From Polynucleobacter sp. AP-Jannik-300A-C4 (lineage in GTDB: Bacteria > Pseudomonadota > Gammaproteobacteria > Burkholderiales > Burkholderiaceae), in contig NZ_CP061316.1 in assembly GCF_018688335.1 (NCBI RefSeq), forward strand, positions 496,001-560,000: a stretch of 64,000 nucleotides of DNA, read 5' to 3'. Shown here in pieces: positions 1 to 8,003 of the stretch. The stretch's first letter is position 1. Every line of letters begins with the position of its first letter. The notes beneath the pieces are model-generated. The model saw only the letters and a list, made by a program, of their open reading frames with translations, was not told where the DNA came from and searched no databases. Both the position numbers and the translations under genes were made by a program.

Positions 1-3000
1 TCTTTGTGTGCCATCGGCAATCTGGTGGCGACAGCTTGTCCCATCTGCAACCACCCAGCTATCTGGTGCCTTCCGTATTGCTGGTAAGAGGCTAGCTTCT
101 GCCATTTGCTTTGAGACCTCAATATGCTCAACTTCATAACCAAAGCTACCTGCCATGCCGCAGCAGGATGATTCAATCAGCTTGGGTTCAGCATTCGGGA
201 TTAACTTCAAGAGCTCCATCGCCGGTGTTACAGCAGCAAATGATTTCTGATGGCAATGACCATGAAATAACACCGGGCGCGAGGCTGGCTTTAACTGAAG
301 TCGCAGTTTTCCACTCTTTGCTTCTTGAGCTAAAAATTCTTCTAAGAGCTGTACATACTTACTTACTGTCACCGCACGCTCACCAAAGCCCATGACTAAA
401 GCTTCATCCTTTAAGGTAAACAGGCAAGAAGGTTCTAGACCAATGATAGGAATATTCTTTTCTGCAAATGGCGCAAGATGATTTACCAACTCATCCAAAC
501 TGGCTTTGGCTTTATCCACCATACCAGCAGCTAAATAGGTACGGCCACAACAAAATTCCTTGGAACACGTATTTGGTGTGGAGTCTGCTTTTTCCTTAGC
601 CAAGCTCTTCTGTGGAATATGGACACGATATCCAGCAGCCTTCAGTACCGCAAGTGCTGCTTGTAAATTCTCATCTTCAAAGTAGGCATTGAAGGTATCT
701 GCCAACAGTACAACGCCTTTATTGCCATTGGCATCATCTTGACTGAGTTCGGCTGGGGTAAATTGATAATGTGCAATTGCATTCAGATTGTTCCAGAATG
801 TTTTTGCTTTCCAGATTGGTAGACTTCTTTGTGCAGAGATGCCCATGATCCATTCTTGTAATTTGGCAATCGGCGCAATATGGTTGCGTAGATTGAGTAG
901 CGCAGGCAAACCAGGGATGCTGCTAATGATCGGCGCATATTTCGGTAGATAGGCAACGGCTAGATCTCGTAATGAGTACCCAACCCGTTTTTTGTAGGCC
1001 GACAAAAACTCAATCTTCATCTTCGCCATATCGACGCCAGTAGGGCATTCACGGCGGCAGGCCTTACAGCTGACACAGAGTTCCATCACTTCCTTAATGG
1101 CGTCGATACCAAGGGGTGAACTTTCATCTTTAATATCCAATTGATTAGAGAGTGCAAGACGTAAAGTATTGGCGCGACCACGGGTGAGGTGCTTTTCATC
1201 GCGAGTCACGCGGTAACTTGGGCACATCACTTCCGCATCAAATTTACGACAGTGACCATTGTTGTTGCACATCTCCACTGCTTTGGCTAAGCCCATTGCC
1301 GGGTCGCCGCCAGTACCCGGTGCGCTGGTCTCTTCAGTGACAGGATTATTTTGTACGTTCCAGGCAGACCAATCTAAAGCGGGCTGAAGTGGAATGACCT
1401 TATAACTTGGTGGGAAGCGGAAATTACTCGCATCATCCATTTTCGGTGGATCAATAATCTTGCCGGGATTAAATAATCCATTCGGATCAAATTCATGCTT
1501 AATTTCTGCAAGTGCTTCAGTAATCTTGGGGCCAAATTGCCAAGAGATCCATTCGCCACGGCAAAGTCCATCGCCATGCTCGCCACTATAGGCGCCTTTA
1601 TATTTGCGAACCAATGCAGATGCCTCTTCAGCAACGGCACGCATTTTTTGTGCGCCATCGCGGCGCATATCTAATATTGGGCGTACATGGAGGGTACCTA
1701 CAGAAGCATGTGCATACCAAGTGCCTCGTGAACCATACTTAGAAAATACATCTGTGAGTGCTTGGGTATATTCAGCAAGACTCTCGAGCGGGACTGCGCA
1801 ATCTTCAATGAAGCTCACTGGCTTGCCGTCACCTTTAAGGCTCATCATGATATTTAAGCCGGCCTTACGTACTTCCCATAAATTCTTTTGCAAACCAGCA
1901 TCAGGCATAGCTACTACTGAGCCTGGCAGACCTAGGTCACCCATAAGGCCCTGTAAAGACTTTAGTTTCTCGAGCAAGGGTGCGTGCGCTTCACCGGAGA
2001 ACTCCACCAAGAGAATTGCTTCAGGAGTGGGGCCGCTAGCATCAATGAGGGCAGTCTCAATAGTTTTCTTAAAGCTGGGGTTGTGACGCGCTAAATCAAT
2101 CATAGTGCGATCGACTAATTCAACTGCAGTGGGCCCAAGCTTGACGATATGCTGCGCGCTATCCATTGCTTTGAAGAAACTTGCAAAGTTCACCACTCCA
2201 AGCACTTTGTGTTGTGGCAAGGGCGCCAATTTCAACTCAAGCGATTTGAAATACGCCAAAGTACCTTCACTGCCTACCAACAGGTGCGCCAAATTCACAC
2301 TGCCATCTTGTGTATACGGGCGCTCACTTTGTGGATGAAAGACATCCAAGTTGTATCCAGCAACACGACGCAACACTTTGGGAAAGTGCGCTTCGATTTC
2401 AGGCTGGAGGCTATTGGCTAAACCTTTTACAAAGTCACCGAGTTGTTTTGCAGCGCCAGAGCTATTAGCGTAATTTCCAAAGCTAGCTACTTGCCCAGAG
2501 GCTAGCCAGGCATCAATCCCTAAAACGTTGTGCACCATGTTTCCATAGGCGATAGAGCGACTGCCGCAAGAGTTATTGCCTGCCATGCCGCCTATGGTTG
2601 CTTGACCAGCAGTAGAGACATCTACCGGGTACCAGAGTCCATGAGGCTTAAGTGCAGCATTGAGGTGATCCAAAACAATTCCAGGTTCAACAACTGCAGT
2701 TGCTTTTTCTGGATCCGCATGTAGAAGCTTACGGAAATATTTTGTGTTGTCGATGACGAGTGCAGTACCGGTGGTTTGACCGCACTGACTGGTGCCCCCT
2801 CCGCGAGGCAAAACTGGGACACCCAAATCAGCTGCAATCTGAATAGCTGTTGCAATATCCTCGGCTGTTTTGGGAACAAAGACAGCAACTGGCATGGCTT
2901 GATAAATTGAAGCATCTGTTGCATAACGTCCGCGACTAGCCATATCGGTCATTACTTCACCAGAGGTTTCTTGCCTGAGGCGCTTAGCTAACTCTGCCTT

Positions 3001-3045
3001 GTTGGCAACAAATTCTGGAAGAGGAAAATCGAGTGGCTTGTTCAT
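1..3045 (-). CDS. FAD-linked oxidase / Fe-S oxidoreductase, YdiJ-like (3' end off window)
   Basis: The frame is open from ATG at 3045 to the left edge (1015 codons), so only the last few residues are missing if it matches the ~1,018-residue E. coli YdiJ. The N-terminal half is a VAO-type FAD domain (PRGGGTSQCGQTTG near residue 77; SGEHGDGLCRGEW near 490). Next come two [4Fe-4S] ligand sets: C593/C599/C608 and C657/C660/C663/C667 (CxxCxxCxxxCP). The C-terminal part has two CCG modules (KEFCCGRTY; SSCCGMAGSFGYE), as in GlcF-type subunits. The family oxidises D-2-hydroxyacids and passes electrons to a membrane or soluble acceptor; YdiJ is reported as a D-2-hydroxyglutarate dehydrogenase. The neighbours (GlcC-like GntR, glyoxylate aminotransferase, GlcG) make glycolate or a related 2-hydroxyacid a likely substrate, which is inference. 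The start overlaps the GntR stop (ATGA), so the two are co-transcribed. Confidence 0.9.
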   Translation of the reverse strand, partial: MNKPLDFPLPEFVANKAELAKRLRQETSGEVMTDMASRGRYATDASIYQAMPVAVFVPKTAEDIATAIQIAADLGVPVLPRGGGTSQCGQTTGTALVIDNTKYFRKLLHADPEKATAVVEPGIVLDHLNAALKPHGLWYPVDVSTAGQATIGGMAGNNSCGSRSIAYGNMVHNVLGIDAWLASGQVASFGNYANSSGAAKQLGDFVKGLANSLQPEIEAHFPKVLRRVAGYNLDVFHPQSERPYTQDGSVNLAHLLVGSEGTLAYFKSLELKLAPLPQHKVLGVVNFASFFKAMDSAQHIVKLGPTAVELVDRTMIDLARHNPSFKKTIETALIDASGPTPEAILLVEFSGEAHAPLLEKLKSLQGLMGDLGLPGSVVAMPDAGLQKNLWEVRKAGLNIMMSLKGDGKPVSFIEDCAVPLESLAEYTQALTDVFSKYGSRGTWYAHASVGTLHVRPILDMRRDGAQKMRAVAEEASALVRKYKGAYSGEHGDGLCRGEWISWQFGPKITEALAEIKHEFDPNGLFNPGKIIDPPKMDDASNFRFPPSYKVIPLQPALDWSAWNVQNNPVTEETSAPGTGGDPAMGLAKAVEMCNNNGHCRKFDAEVMCPSYRVTRDEKHLTRGRANTLRLALSNQLDIKDESSPLGIDAIKEVMELCVSCKACRRECPTGVDMAKMKIEFLSAYKKRVGYSLRDLAVAYLPKYAPIISSIPGLPALLNLRNHIAPIAKLQEWIMGISAQRSLPIWKAKTFWNNLNAIAHYQFTPAELSQDDANGNKGVVLLADTFNAYFEDENLQAALAVLKAAGYRVHIPQKSLAKEKADSTPNTCSKEFCCGRTYLAAGMVDKAKASLDELVNHLAPFAEKNIPIIGLEPSCLFTLKDEALVMGFGERAVTVSKYVQLLEEFLAQEAKSGKLRLQLKPASRPVLFHGHCHQKSFAAVTPAMELLKLIPNAEPKLIESSCCGMAGSFGYEVEHIEVSKQMAEASLLPAIRKAPDSWVVADGTSCRHQIADGTQR

Positions 3046-3725
3046 GCTGTAACTTTCTGTTTGGATTCTGAGTCAACTAATTGGATCACTACATCACGTT
3101 TATTCATGACGTGCTGCATCATGACTTTGCGCATGCGCACGCTGTCACGTGCTTTTAATGCATCGAGCATTTCTTGATGTTCTCCCACTGCCTTCTCCCA
3201 CTTCACGCCATCTTGGTTGGAGCGAAAGCGTAGTGCCTCAATACGGGCATTGACTTGGGTAAAGAGCTGGCTTAAGACAGGATTGTTTGCCGCTTGATTA
3301 ATAGCCTGATGAATCTTGAGATTGAGTTGGTAGTAGCTCGAGAGATCTCTGCGAGCATATGAGGCCATCATTTCATATTGAAGTGCTTCCAGTTCAATTA
3401 GAGCTTGATTGCTAATGTTTTGCGCTGCTAGTTCTCCGGAGTAGCCTTCTAAGTTCGCAATCACATCAAAGGTGTGAAGGATGTCATCCCGCGTGAGTTG
3501 TACTGCAATCGCTCCGCGGTTGGCAATCAGCTCAACTAGGCCGGCGGCAGCCAAACGTCGAATTGCCTCACGAATAGGGGTGCGTGACACATTGAGCTGT
3601 TCTGCTAATTCACGTTCATTTAACTTGCTACCCGGTGTAATGGCACCCTCTACCAATAAAGCTCGCAGCTTTTGGAAGGTGACCTCGTGTAGGTTTTGGG
3701 TATTTGGTGGTGCGGTGAGCATCAT
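3042..3725 (-). CDS. GntR-family regulator, FCD (FadR/GlcC) subfamily
   Basis: This is a ligand-responsive DNA-binding repressor or activator of 227 residues. The N-terminal winged helix is clear (ITPGSKLNERELAEQLNVSR, then TPIREAIRRLAAAGLVE) and is followed by an all-helical FCD ligand domain. The frame is open to 3770, but I choose ATG 3725 because AAGG lies 8 nt upstream (3734-3737). That start also leaves the TGTATACA palindrome at 3743-3750 in non-coding DNA. The gene is translationally coupled (ATGA) to the FAD/Fe-S dehydrogenase and divergent from the aminotransferase, the usual layout for a local regulator of both arms. GlcC, which controls the glycolate operon in E. coli, is of this subfamily. 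The effector cannot be read from the sequence; glycolate, glyoxylate or another 2-hydroxyacid is the natural guess. Confidence 0.88.
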   Translation of the reverse strand: MMLTAPPNTQNLHEVTFQKLRALLVEGAITPGSKLNERELAEQLNVSRTPIREAIRRLAAAGLVELIANRGAIAVQLTRDDILHTFDVIANLEGYSGELAAQNISNQALIELEALQYEMMASYARRDLSSYYQLNLKIHQAINQAANNPVLSQLFTQVNARIEALRFRSNQDGVKWEKAVGEHQEMLDALKARDSVRMRKVMMQHVMNKRDVVIQLVDSESKQKVTA

Positions 3726-3740
3726 ATGAAATGCCTTAAT

Positions 3741-3752
3741 TTTGTATACATA
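3741..3752. promoter_or_regulatory. Putative GntR operator 1
   Basis: TTTGTATACATA contains the perfect palindrome TGTATACA (3743-3750). TGTATACA-like sites are typical of FCD-GntR proteins. It lies 18 bp upstream of the chosen GntR start, where binding would autoregulate the gntR-dehydrogenase operon. A near copy occurs at 3822-3835. Confidence 0.5.
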
Positions 3753-3821
3753 TTTACTATAACCTATCAATAGCCTTAAATAACGCTATAAATTGCTTAT
3801 TTTTTACTTATTTGGGAAATA

Positions 3822-3835
3822 TTTTGCATACAAAA
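3822..3835. promoter_or_regulatory. Putative GntR operator 2
   Basis: TTTTGCATACAAAA is a near-palindrome differing by one base from the TGTATACA core of the 3743-3750 site. It abuts the predicted -35 box of the aminotransferase promoter (3836-3841). The pair of similar sites, one per divergent arm, supports joint control by the adjacent GntR protein. Confidence 0.5.
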
Positions 3836-3864
3836 TTGTAAATTACTAAAAAGTACCTTACACT
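3836..3864 (+). promoter_or_regulatory. Predicted sigma70 promoter of the aminotransferase gene
   Basis: A -35 box TTGTAA (3836-3841) and a -10 box TACACT (3859-3864) are separated by 17 bp, with the aminotransferase ATG about 40 bp further on. The position directly downstream of the second GntR-like site supports the call. It is a prediction from sequence only. Confidence 0.5.
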
Positions 3865-3904
3865 GGCCAGCAAGATTAACAACAAAAACCAAGCGAGACT
3901 CAGC

Positions 3905-5089
3905 ATGCTAAAACTAGATAACCACCTCTCAGGGCGTCATTTTTTACATATTCCTGGCCCAAGCCCAGTGCCATCCCGCATCCTGCGGGCAATCAGCTAT
4001 CAAACGATTGATCACCGTGGACCTGAATTTGGTCAGTTTGGCCTCAAGGTTTTGGATGGCATTAAAAAGATCTTTAAAACTGAGCAACCAGTCATTGTTT
4101 ACTCAGCCTCTGGAACGGGTTCATGGGAGGGGGCTTTGGTTAACGTCCTCAATCCTGGCGACAAGGTGCTCTTTTATGAAACCGGTCAGTTTGCTAATTT
4201 GTGGCGCGCTTTGGGTAAGCGTCTTGGTTTGGATGTTGAGGTGGTGACTAAGCCTGGTCAAGATACTTGGCGGTGGGGTGTTGATGCATCTGTCATTGAA
4301 GAGCGCTTACGCAAGGACACTGGTCATGAAATCAAGGCGGTCTGTGTAGTTCATAACGAAACCTCCACGGGCGTAACTTCGAACATTGCCGCAGTTCGCA
4401 AGGCAATTGATTCTCTCAAGCATCCAGCACTGCTGTTGGTTGATAGCGTTTCTGGTTTGGGTTCTGCAGACTACGAGCACGACAAATGGGGTGCCGACGT
4501 CACTGTATCGGGCTCACAAAAAGGATTAATGCTGCCTCCAGGCATTGGTTTTAATGCCTTGTCAGCACGCGCAATTGAAGTTAGTAAAACGAACAAGATG
4601 TCTAAGGCCTATTGGGCTTGGGATGAGATCTTGGAGTCCAATAAATCAGGCTACTGGCCAACTACGCCTAGTACCAATTTGATGTATGGCTTACATGAGG
4701 CTTTGGATATGATGATGGCTGAAGGCTTAGACAATATCTTTGCTCGTCACCAACGTCTTGCAGCTGCTTGCCGTGAAGCGGTGAATGCTTGGGGCTTAGA
4801 AATCCAGTGCCAAGATAAAGATTGTTACTCGCCAGTACTCACTTGTATTGCTACACCAGAAGGTATGGATGCAGATGTATTACGTAAGCATGCTCTGGAG
4901 AAGTTCAATTTATCCCTGGGTACAGGCCTTGGAAAAATTAAAGGTAAGGCCTTCCGTATTGGCCATTTGGGTGATTGCAATGAGCTCAGTCTGATGGCTG
5001 CACTAAGTGGGGTAGAGATGAGTTTGGGCGCGATGGGCTACAAGCCTAAGGCAAGCGGTGTTGTTGCTGCCCAAGAATTTCTAAAATAA
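3905..5089 (+). CDS. Class V aminotransferase, serine-glyoxylate / alanine-glyoxylate type
   Basis: A 394-residue PLP enzyme of fold type I, class V. The N-terminus FLHIPGPSPVPSRIL is the family's substrate and phosphate loop. S69-A-S-G-T-G-S-W-E binds the cofactor phosphate, D180 (LLLVDSVSGLGS) contacts the pyridine nitrogen, and K206 in SGSQKGLMLPPG is the Schiff-base lysine. The family transfers the amino group of serine or alanine to glyoxylate, giving glycine plus hydroxypyruvate or pyruvate. It would consume glyoxylate made by the divergent 2-hydroxyacid dehydrogenase. A promoter with a GntR-like site lies upstream; the Shine-Dalgarno is weak (GAGAC). Serine versus alanine as donor cannot be decided here. 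Confidence 0.9.
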   Translation: MLKLDNHLSGRHFLHIPGPSPVPSRILRAISYQTIDHRGPEFGQFGLKVLDGIKKIFKTEQPVIVYSASGTGSWEGALVNVLNPGDKVLFYETGQFANLWRALGKRLGLDVEVVTKPGQDTWRWGVDASVIEERLRKDTGHEIKAVCVVHNETSTGVTSNIAAVRKAIDSLKHPALLLVDSVSGLGSADYEHDKWGADVTVSGSQKGLMLPPGIGFNALSARAIEVSKTNKMSKAYWAWDEILESNKSGYWPTTPSTNLMYGLHEALDMMMAEGLDNIFARHQRLAAACREAVNAWGLEIQCQDKDCYSPVLTCIATPEGMDADVLRKHALEKFNLSLGTGLGKIKGKAFRIGHLGDCNELSLMAALSGVEMSLGAMGYKPKASGVVAAQEFLK

Positions 5090-5109
5090 TCAGTAAGTTG
5101 GGTGTAAAT

Positions 5110-5145
5110 GGGGTGTCAGCTGGTGAATCTATCGGCCAACACCCC
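5110..5145 (+). terminator. Possible hairpin downstream of the aminotransferase gene
   Basis: GGGGTGT (5110-5116) pairs with ACACCCC (5139-5145). The stem can be extended by TGG/CCA across a 4-nt bulge. No proper T-run follows (TTATAATT), so this may be an attenuator or mRNA-stabilising hairpin rather than a strong terminator. Confidence 0.3.
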
Positions 5146-5154
5146 TTATAATTC

Positions 5155-5177
5155 AAGTACTTATATAGATAGTACTT
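5155..5177. repeat. Inverted repeat upstream of the glcG-like gene
   Basis: AAGTACT (5155-5161) and AGTACTT (5171-5177) form perfect 7-bp arms around a 9-bp AT-rich spacer. It lies about 40 bp before the glcG-like ATG. It could be an operator or an mRNA hairpin; it does not match the TGTATACA sites. Confidence 0.35.
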
Positions 5178-5215
5178 TCATCAAATAAAACATATTCGAG
5201 ACAGAAAGATTTCAC

Positions 5216-5623
5216 ATGTTGGCAACTAAACCATATTTAACCCAGGCTGATGTTCAGAAGATTTTGGATGCAGCAGATAAGCATGCTGCAGCAAATAACT
5301 GGGCAGTGACTATCTGTGTCTGTGATGATGGCGGGCATGTATTGGGATTAACGCGTCGTGATGGTTGTGCTCCTGTCTCTGCGTACATCGCTCAAGAAAA
5401 AGCGCGTACTGCTGCAATGGGTAAACGTGAGAGCCGTGTTTACGAAGAAATTATTAATAACGGACGCATTTCCTTTTTATCTGCCCCACATATTTCGGGC
5501 ATGTTGGAAGGTGGCGTCAATATCGAGGTAAATGGGTTTACCATCGGCGCAGTCGGTGTTTCCGGCGTTAAATCGACTGAGGATGCCGAAACCGCAAAGG
5601 CCGGCATTGCAGCCATTCTGTAA
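5216..5623 (+). CDS. GlcG/HbpS-family protein
   Basis: A 135-residue single-domain protein of the haem-degrading/HbpS (GlcG, DUF336) family. Features visible are the A-A-A-N-N-W-A-V-T-I-C-V-C-D-D-G-G-H start, RRDGCAPVSAYIAQEKARTAA, and the glycine-rich end GGVNIEVNGFTIGAVGVSG. No signal peptide is seen, so it is probably cytoplasmic. Family members bind haem or small ligands, and the role of GlcG in glycolate operons is still unclear. It lies 126 bp after the aminotransferase and just before rhlE. Its linkage to a 2-hydroxyacid dehydrogenase, an FCD-GntR and a glyoxylate aminotransferase is what ties it to glycolate metabolism. Confidence 0.8.
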   Translation: MLATKPYLTQADVQKILDAADKHAAANNWAVTICVCDDGGHVLGLTRRDGCAPVSAYIAQEKARTAAMGKRESRVYEEIINNGRISFLSAPHISGMLEGGVNIEVNGFTIGAVGVSGVKSTEDAETAKAGIAAIL

Positions 5624-5629
5624 GTTACC

Positions 5630-7048
5630 TTGACAAATACTGTTCCTGAAATAAATTCCCCTACCGGCGCTACTGAGAGTAGCGCCACCCCAGCAACAAT
5701 TACCTTTGCTGACTTTGGCTTAGATCCAAAGATTCAAAAAGCGGTATCTGAGCAGGGTTACAACACCCCAACTCCGATTCAAGCGCAATCTATTCCGCAC
5801 GTTTTGGCTGGAAGTGATTTGATGGGCGCTGCCCAGACTGGTACCGGTAAGACGGCTGCTTTTGTATTGCCAATTATTCAAAAGATCCTGCGTCATGCAA
5901 GTAGTAGTGCTTCGCCAGCTCGTCACCCAATTCGCGCCTTGGTACTAACGCCGACACGTGAGTTAGCTGTGCAAGTTGCCGAGAATGCAGCAAGCTATTC
6001 CAAGCACACTGATTTGCGTGCTGCCGTGGTGTACGGCGGCGTGGATATGAAAGAGCAAGTTGCTACATTGCGTGGTGGTGTAGAGATTTTGATTGCTACC
6101 CCAGGGCGCTTGTTAGATCACATTGGTTCTAAAGTTGCCAATCTCTCCCAAGTAGAAATTTTGGTTTTAGATGAAGCGGATCGTATGTTGGATATGGGCT
6201 TCCTGCCCGACTTGCAGCGCATCATTGATTTGATTCCCGCGCAGCGCCAAACACTCTTGTTCTCAGCAACATTCTCACCAGAGATTAAAAAATTAGCGCA
6301 AAGTTATTTGCGCACACCGGTTACTGTTGAAGTAGCACGCCAAAATGCTGCAGCCGATACTGTCAAGCAAGTAGTGCATATGGTAGCCAGCGAAGACAAA
6401 CAGCGTGCGATTGTGAAGGTCCTTGAAGCGCGCACTCGTCAAGGTTTATCTCGTCAGTGCATCATCTTTACTAACAGTCGTTTAGGTTGTGCTCGATTAG
6501 CGCGTTCATTAGAGCGTGATGGTATTAAAGCGGGCGCGATTCATGGTGATAAGAGTCAGGGCGAGCGTACTCTCACTTTAGATGCATTTAAATCTGGCGC
6601 GATCGAGGCTCTGGTAGCAACTGACGTAGCTGCACGTGGTTTGGATATTCCATCGATGCCTTGCGTGATTAATCATGAGTTGCCATTTAATGCGGAAGAC
6701 TTTATTCACCGTATCGGCCGTACGGGTCGCGCAGGCAGCAAAGGTGATGCGATTGCATTGGTCGATGCTAGTGAAAAACGTTTACTCGACGATATTGAAA
6801 AGTTGATGAAACGCAAGTTGGATATCCAGCCGCTACCCGAAGGTAATCCTAGCTACGCTCCTAGCAGAAGCTCAACTAGATCAGATGCGCCGGCCAAAAT
6901 GTCGGATCCTTTTTTCTATAAGCCTTATGAGCCTAGCGCTGTCAACAAGTCATCATCAGAGACTAGTAATCCTGAAGAGAAAAAAGTGGGCATTACGCCT
7001 GCAAGACCGGCTGTTGGTGCTCTGCTCGGTGGCTTTAAGAAGAAGTAA
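5630..7048 (+). CDS. rhlE: DEAD-box ATP-dependent RNA helicase, RhlE-like
   Basis: A 472-residue helicase acting on structured RNA (ribosome assembly, mRNA turnover). The motifs appear in order: F-aromatic Q motif FADFGL...GYNTPTPIQ, motif I AQTGTGKT (68-75), PTRELA, TPGRLLDH, DEAD (181-184), SAT, ATDVAARGLDIP, and HRIGRTGRAG. A low-complexity Ser/Pro/Lys-rich tail ends in GALLGGFKKK. The only usable start is TTG at 5630: an in-frame stop lies at 5621-5623 and no ATG precedes the Q motif. This places the start 6 bp after the glcG-like stop, implying translational coupling. Its 3' end overlaps the convergent gluQ gene by 14 bp. RhlE versus another DEAD subfamily is assigned from the overall motif context. 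Confidence 0.9.
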   Translation: MTNTVPEINSPTGATESSATPATITFADFGLDPKIQKAVSEQGYNTPTPIQAQSIPHVLAGSDLMGAAQTGTGKTAAFVLPIIQKILRHASSSASPARHPIRALVLTPTRELAVQVAENAASYSKHTDLRAAVVYGGVDMKEQVATLRGGVEILIATPGRLLDHIGSKVANLSQVEILVLDEADRMLDMGFLPDLQRIIDLIPAQRQTLLFSATFSPEIKKLAQSYLRTPVTVEVARQNAAADTVKQVVHMVASEDKQRAIVKVLEARTRQGLSRQCIIFTNSRLGCARLARSLERDGIKAGAIHGDKSQGERTLTLDAFKSGAIEALVATDVAARGLDIPSMPCVINHELPFNAEDFIHRIGRTGRAGSKGDAIALVDASEKRLLDDIEKLMKRKLDIQPLPEGNPSYAPSRSSTRSDAPAKMSDPFFYKPYEPSAVNKSSSETSNPEEKKVGITPARPAVGALLGGFKKK

Positions 7049-7988
7049 TTTTTCTATTCCAAGCTTGGGTGGCAGCTAAGAGCCACTCAGCAATCGAAGT
7101 ATCTTTTCCATCTGGAAGATCTTTCAATCCCAAGTGCTTTGCGGCTTTACGTAATTCTTGTAAAGCCTGTTGTGCATTTTCTGTATGAATAGCGTTCGCC
7201 AAAGTTTGCTTGCTGAGTTTTTCACCATGCGCATCGAGCACTAGTGGTAGATGCAAGTAGCTTGGTATTGGATATCCCAATATACTTTGTAGATGTATTT
7301 GTCGTGCTGTGTTGTTCAGTAAATCTGCACCACGCACAATATGAGTGATGCCTTGTTCGGCATCATCTACCACTACGGCAAGCTGATAGGTGAATATGCC
7401 ATCCCGACGACGCAATACAAAATCGCCCACTTCTTGATTCAGGTTTTGACTTTGCTTCCCTAGGGCTAAATCTTCAAAATGAATACTGAGATCTGGGGGC
7501 AGGGCAAGCCTCCAGGCCGCTTCAACCTTAAAGATGTTTTCATCCTCATACAGGGGTATTTGTTGGGGGCGGCAGCTACCTGGGTAGACCATTTCTTGAT
7601 TGCGAGGTGTGACTACACCACGAGCCTCTAGAGCGCCTGCAATGCTTTGCCTGGAACAGGTGCAGGGATAGATGGTTTGGAGCTCATTTAAGCGCTTTAG
7701 AGCCTTTTTATAGCGATCTTGGTGCTTGGATTGCCAGGTTAGCTCCCCGTCCCAGCTAAGCCCGCAGGCAAGCAACTGGCGTAGGATTTCTTGATCCGCC
7801 CCCGGAATGCAGCGGGGGGTATCTAAATCCTCGATTCTGATTAGCCATTTCCCTTGATTTTGTCGGGCATCCAACCAGCTTCCTAGGGCGGCAACCAAGG
7901 ATCCCGCATGAAGCGGGCCAGTAGGCGAGGGGGCAAAGCGCCCGCGATAGCCGTCGGCTGGGGGTGAGGGGTTTTTGAGGTTCGGCAC
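7035..7988 (-). CDS. gluQ: Glutamyl-Q tRNA(Asp) synthetase
   Basis: A 317-residue paralogue of the glutamyl-tRNA synthetase catalytic core that glutamylates queuosine at position 34 of tRNA-Asp. GRFAPSPTGPLHAGSLVAAL carries the HIGH-like motif (HAGS). RIEDLDTPR, a zinc site CTCSRQ...YPGSC, and the KMSKS-like EKLSKQT follow. The anticodon-binding domain of true GltX (about 470 residues) is absent, as expected. It is convergent with rhlE and head-to-head with dnaE, with only 15 bp between the two starts. Confidence 0.92.
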   Translation of the reverse strand: MPNLKNPSPPADGYRGRFAPSPTGPLHAGSLVAALGSWLDARQNQGKWLIRIEDLDTPRCIPGADQEILRQLLACGLSWDGELTWQSKHQDRYKKALKRLNELQTIYPCTCSRQSIAGALEARGVVTPRNQEMVYPGSCRPQQIPLYEDENIFKVEAAWRLALPPDLSIHFEDLALGKQSQNLNQEVGDFVLRRRDGIFTYQLAVVVDDAEQGITHIVRGADLLNNTARQIHLQSILGYPIPSYLHLPLVLDAHGEKLSKQTLANAIHTENAQQALQELRKAAKHLGLKDLPDGKDTSIAEWLLAATQAWNRKITSS

Positions 7989-8003
7989 AGCTAAAATGAT
8001 CTC

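Noticed and set aside
1..3045. Apparent lack of any long gene in the first 3 kb, with many short frames on both strands
   Set aside because: One minus-strand frame is open from 3045 to the edge and carries complete FAD and Fe-S motifs. The short frames are shadows of it.
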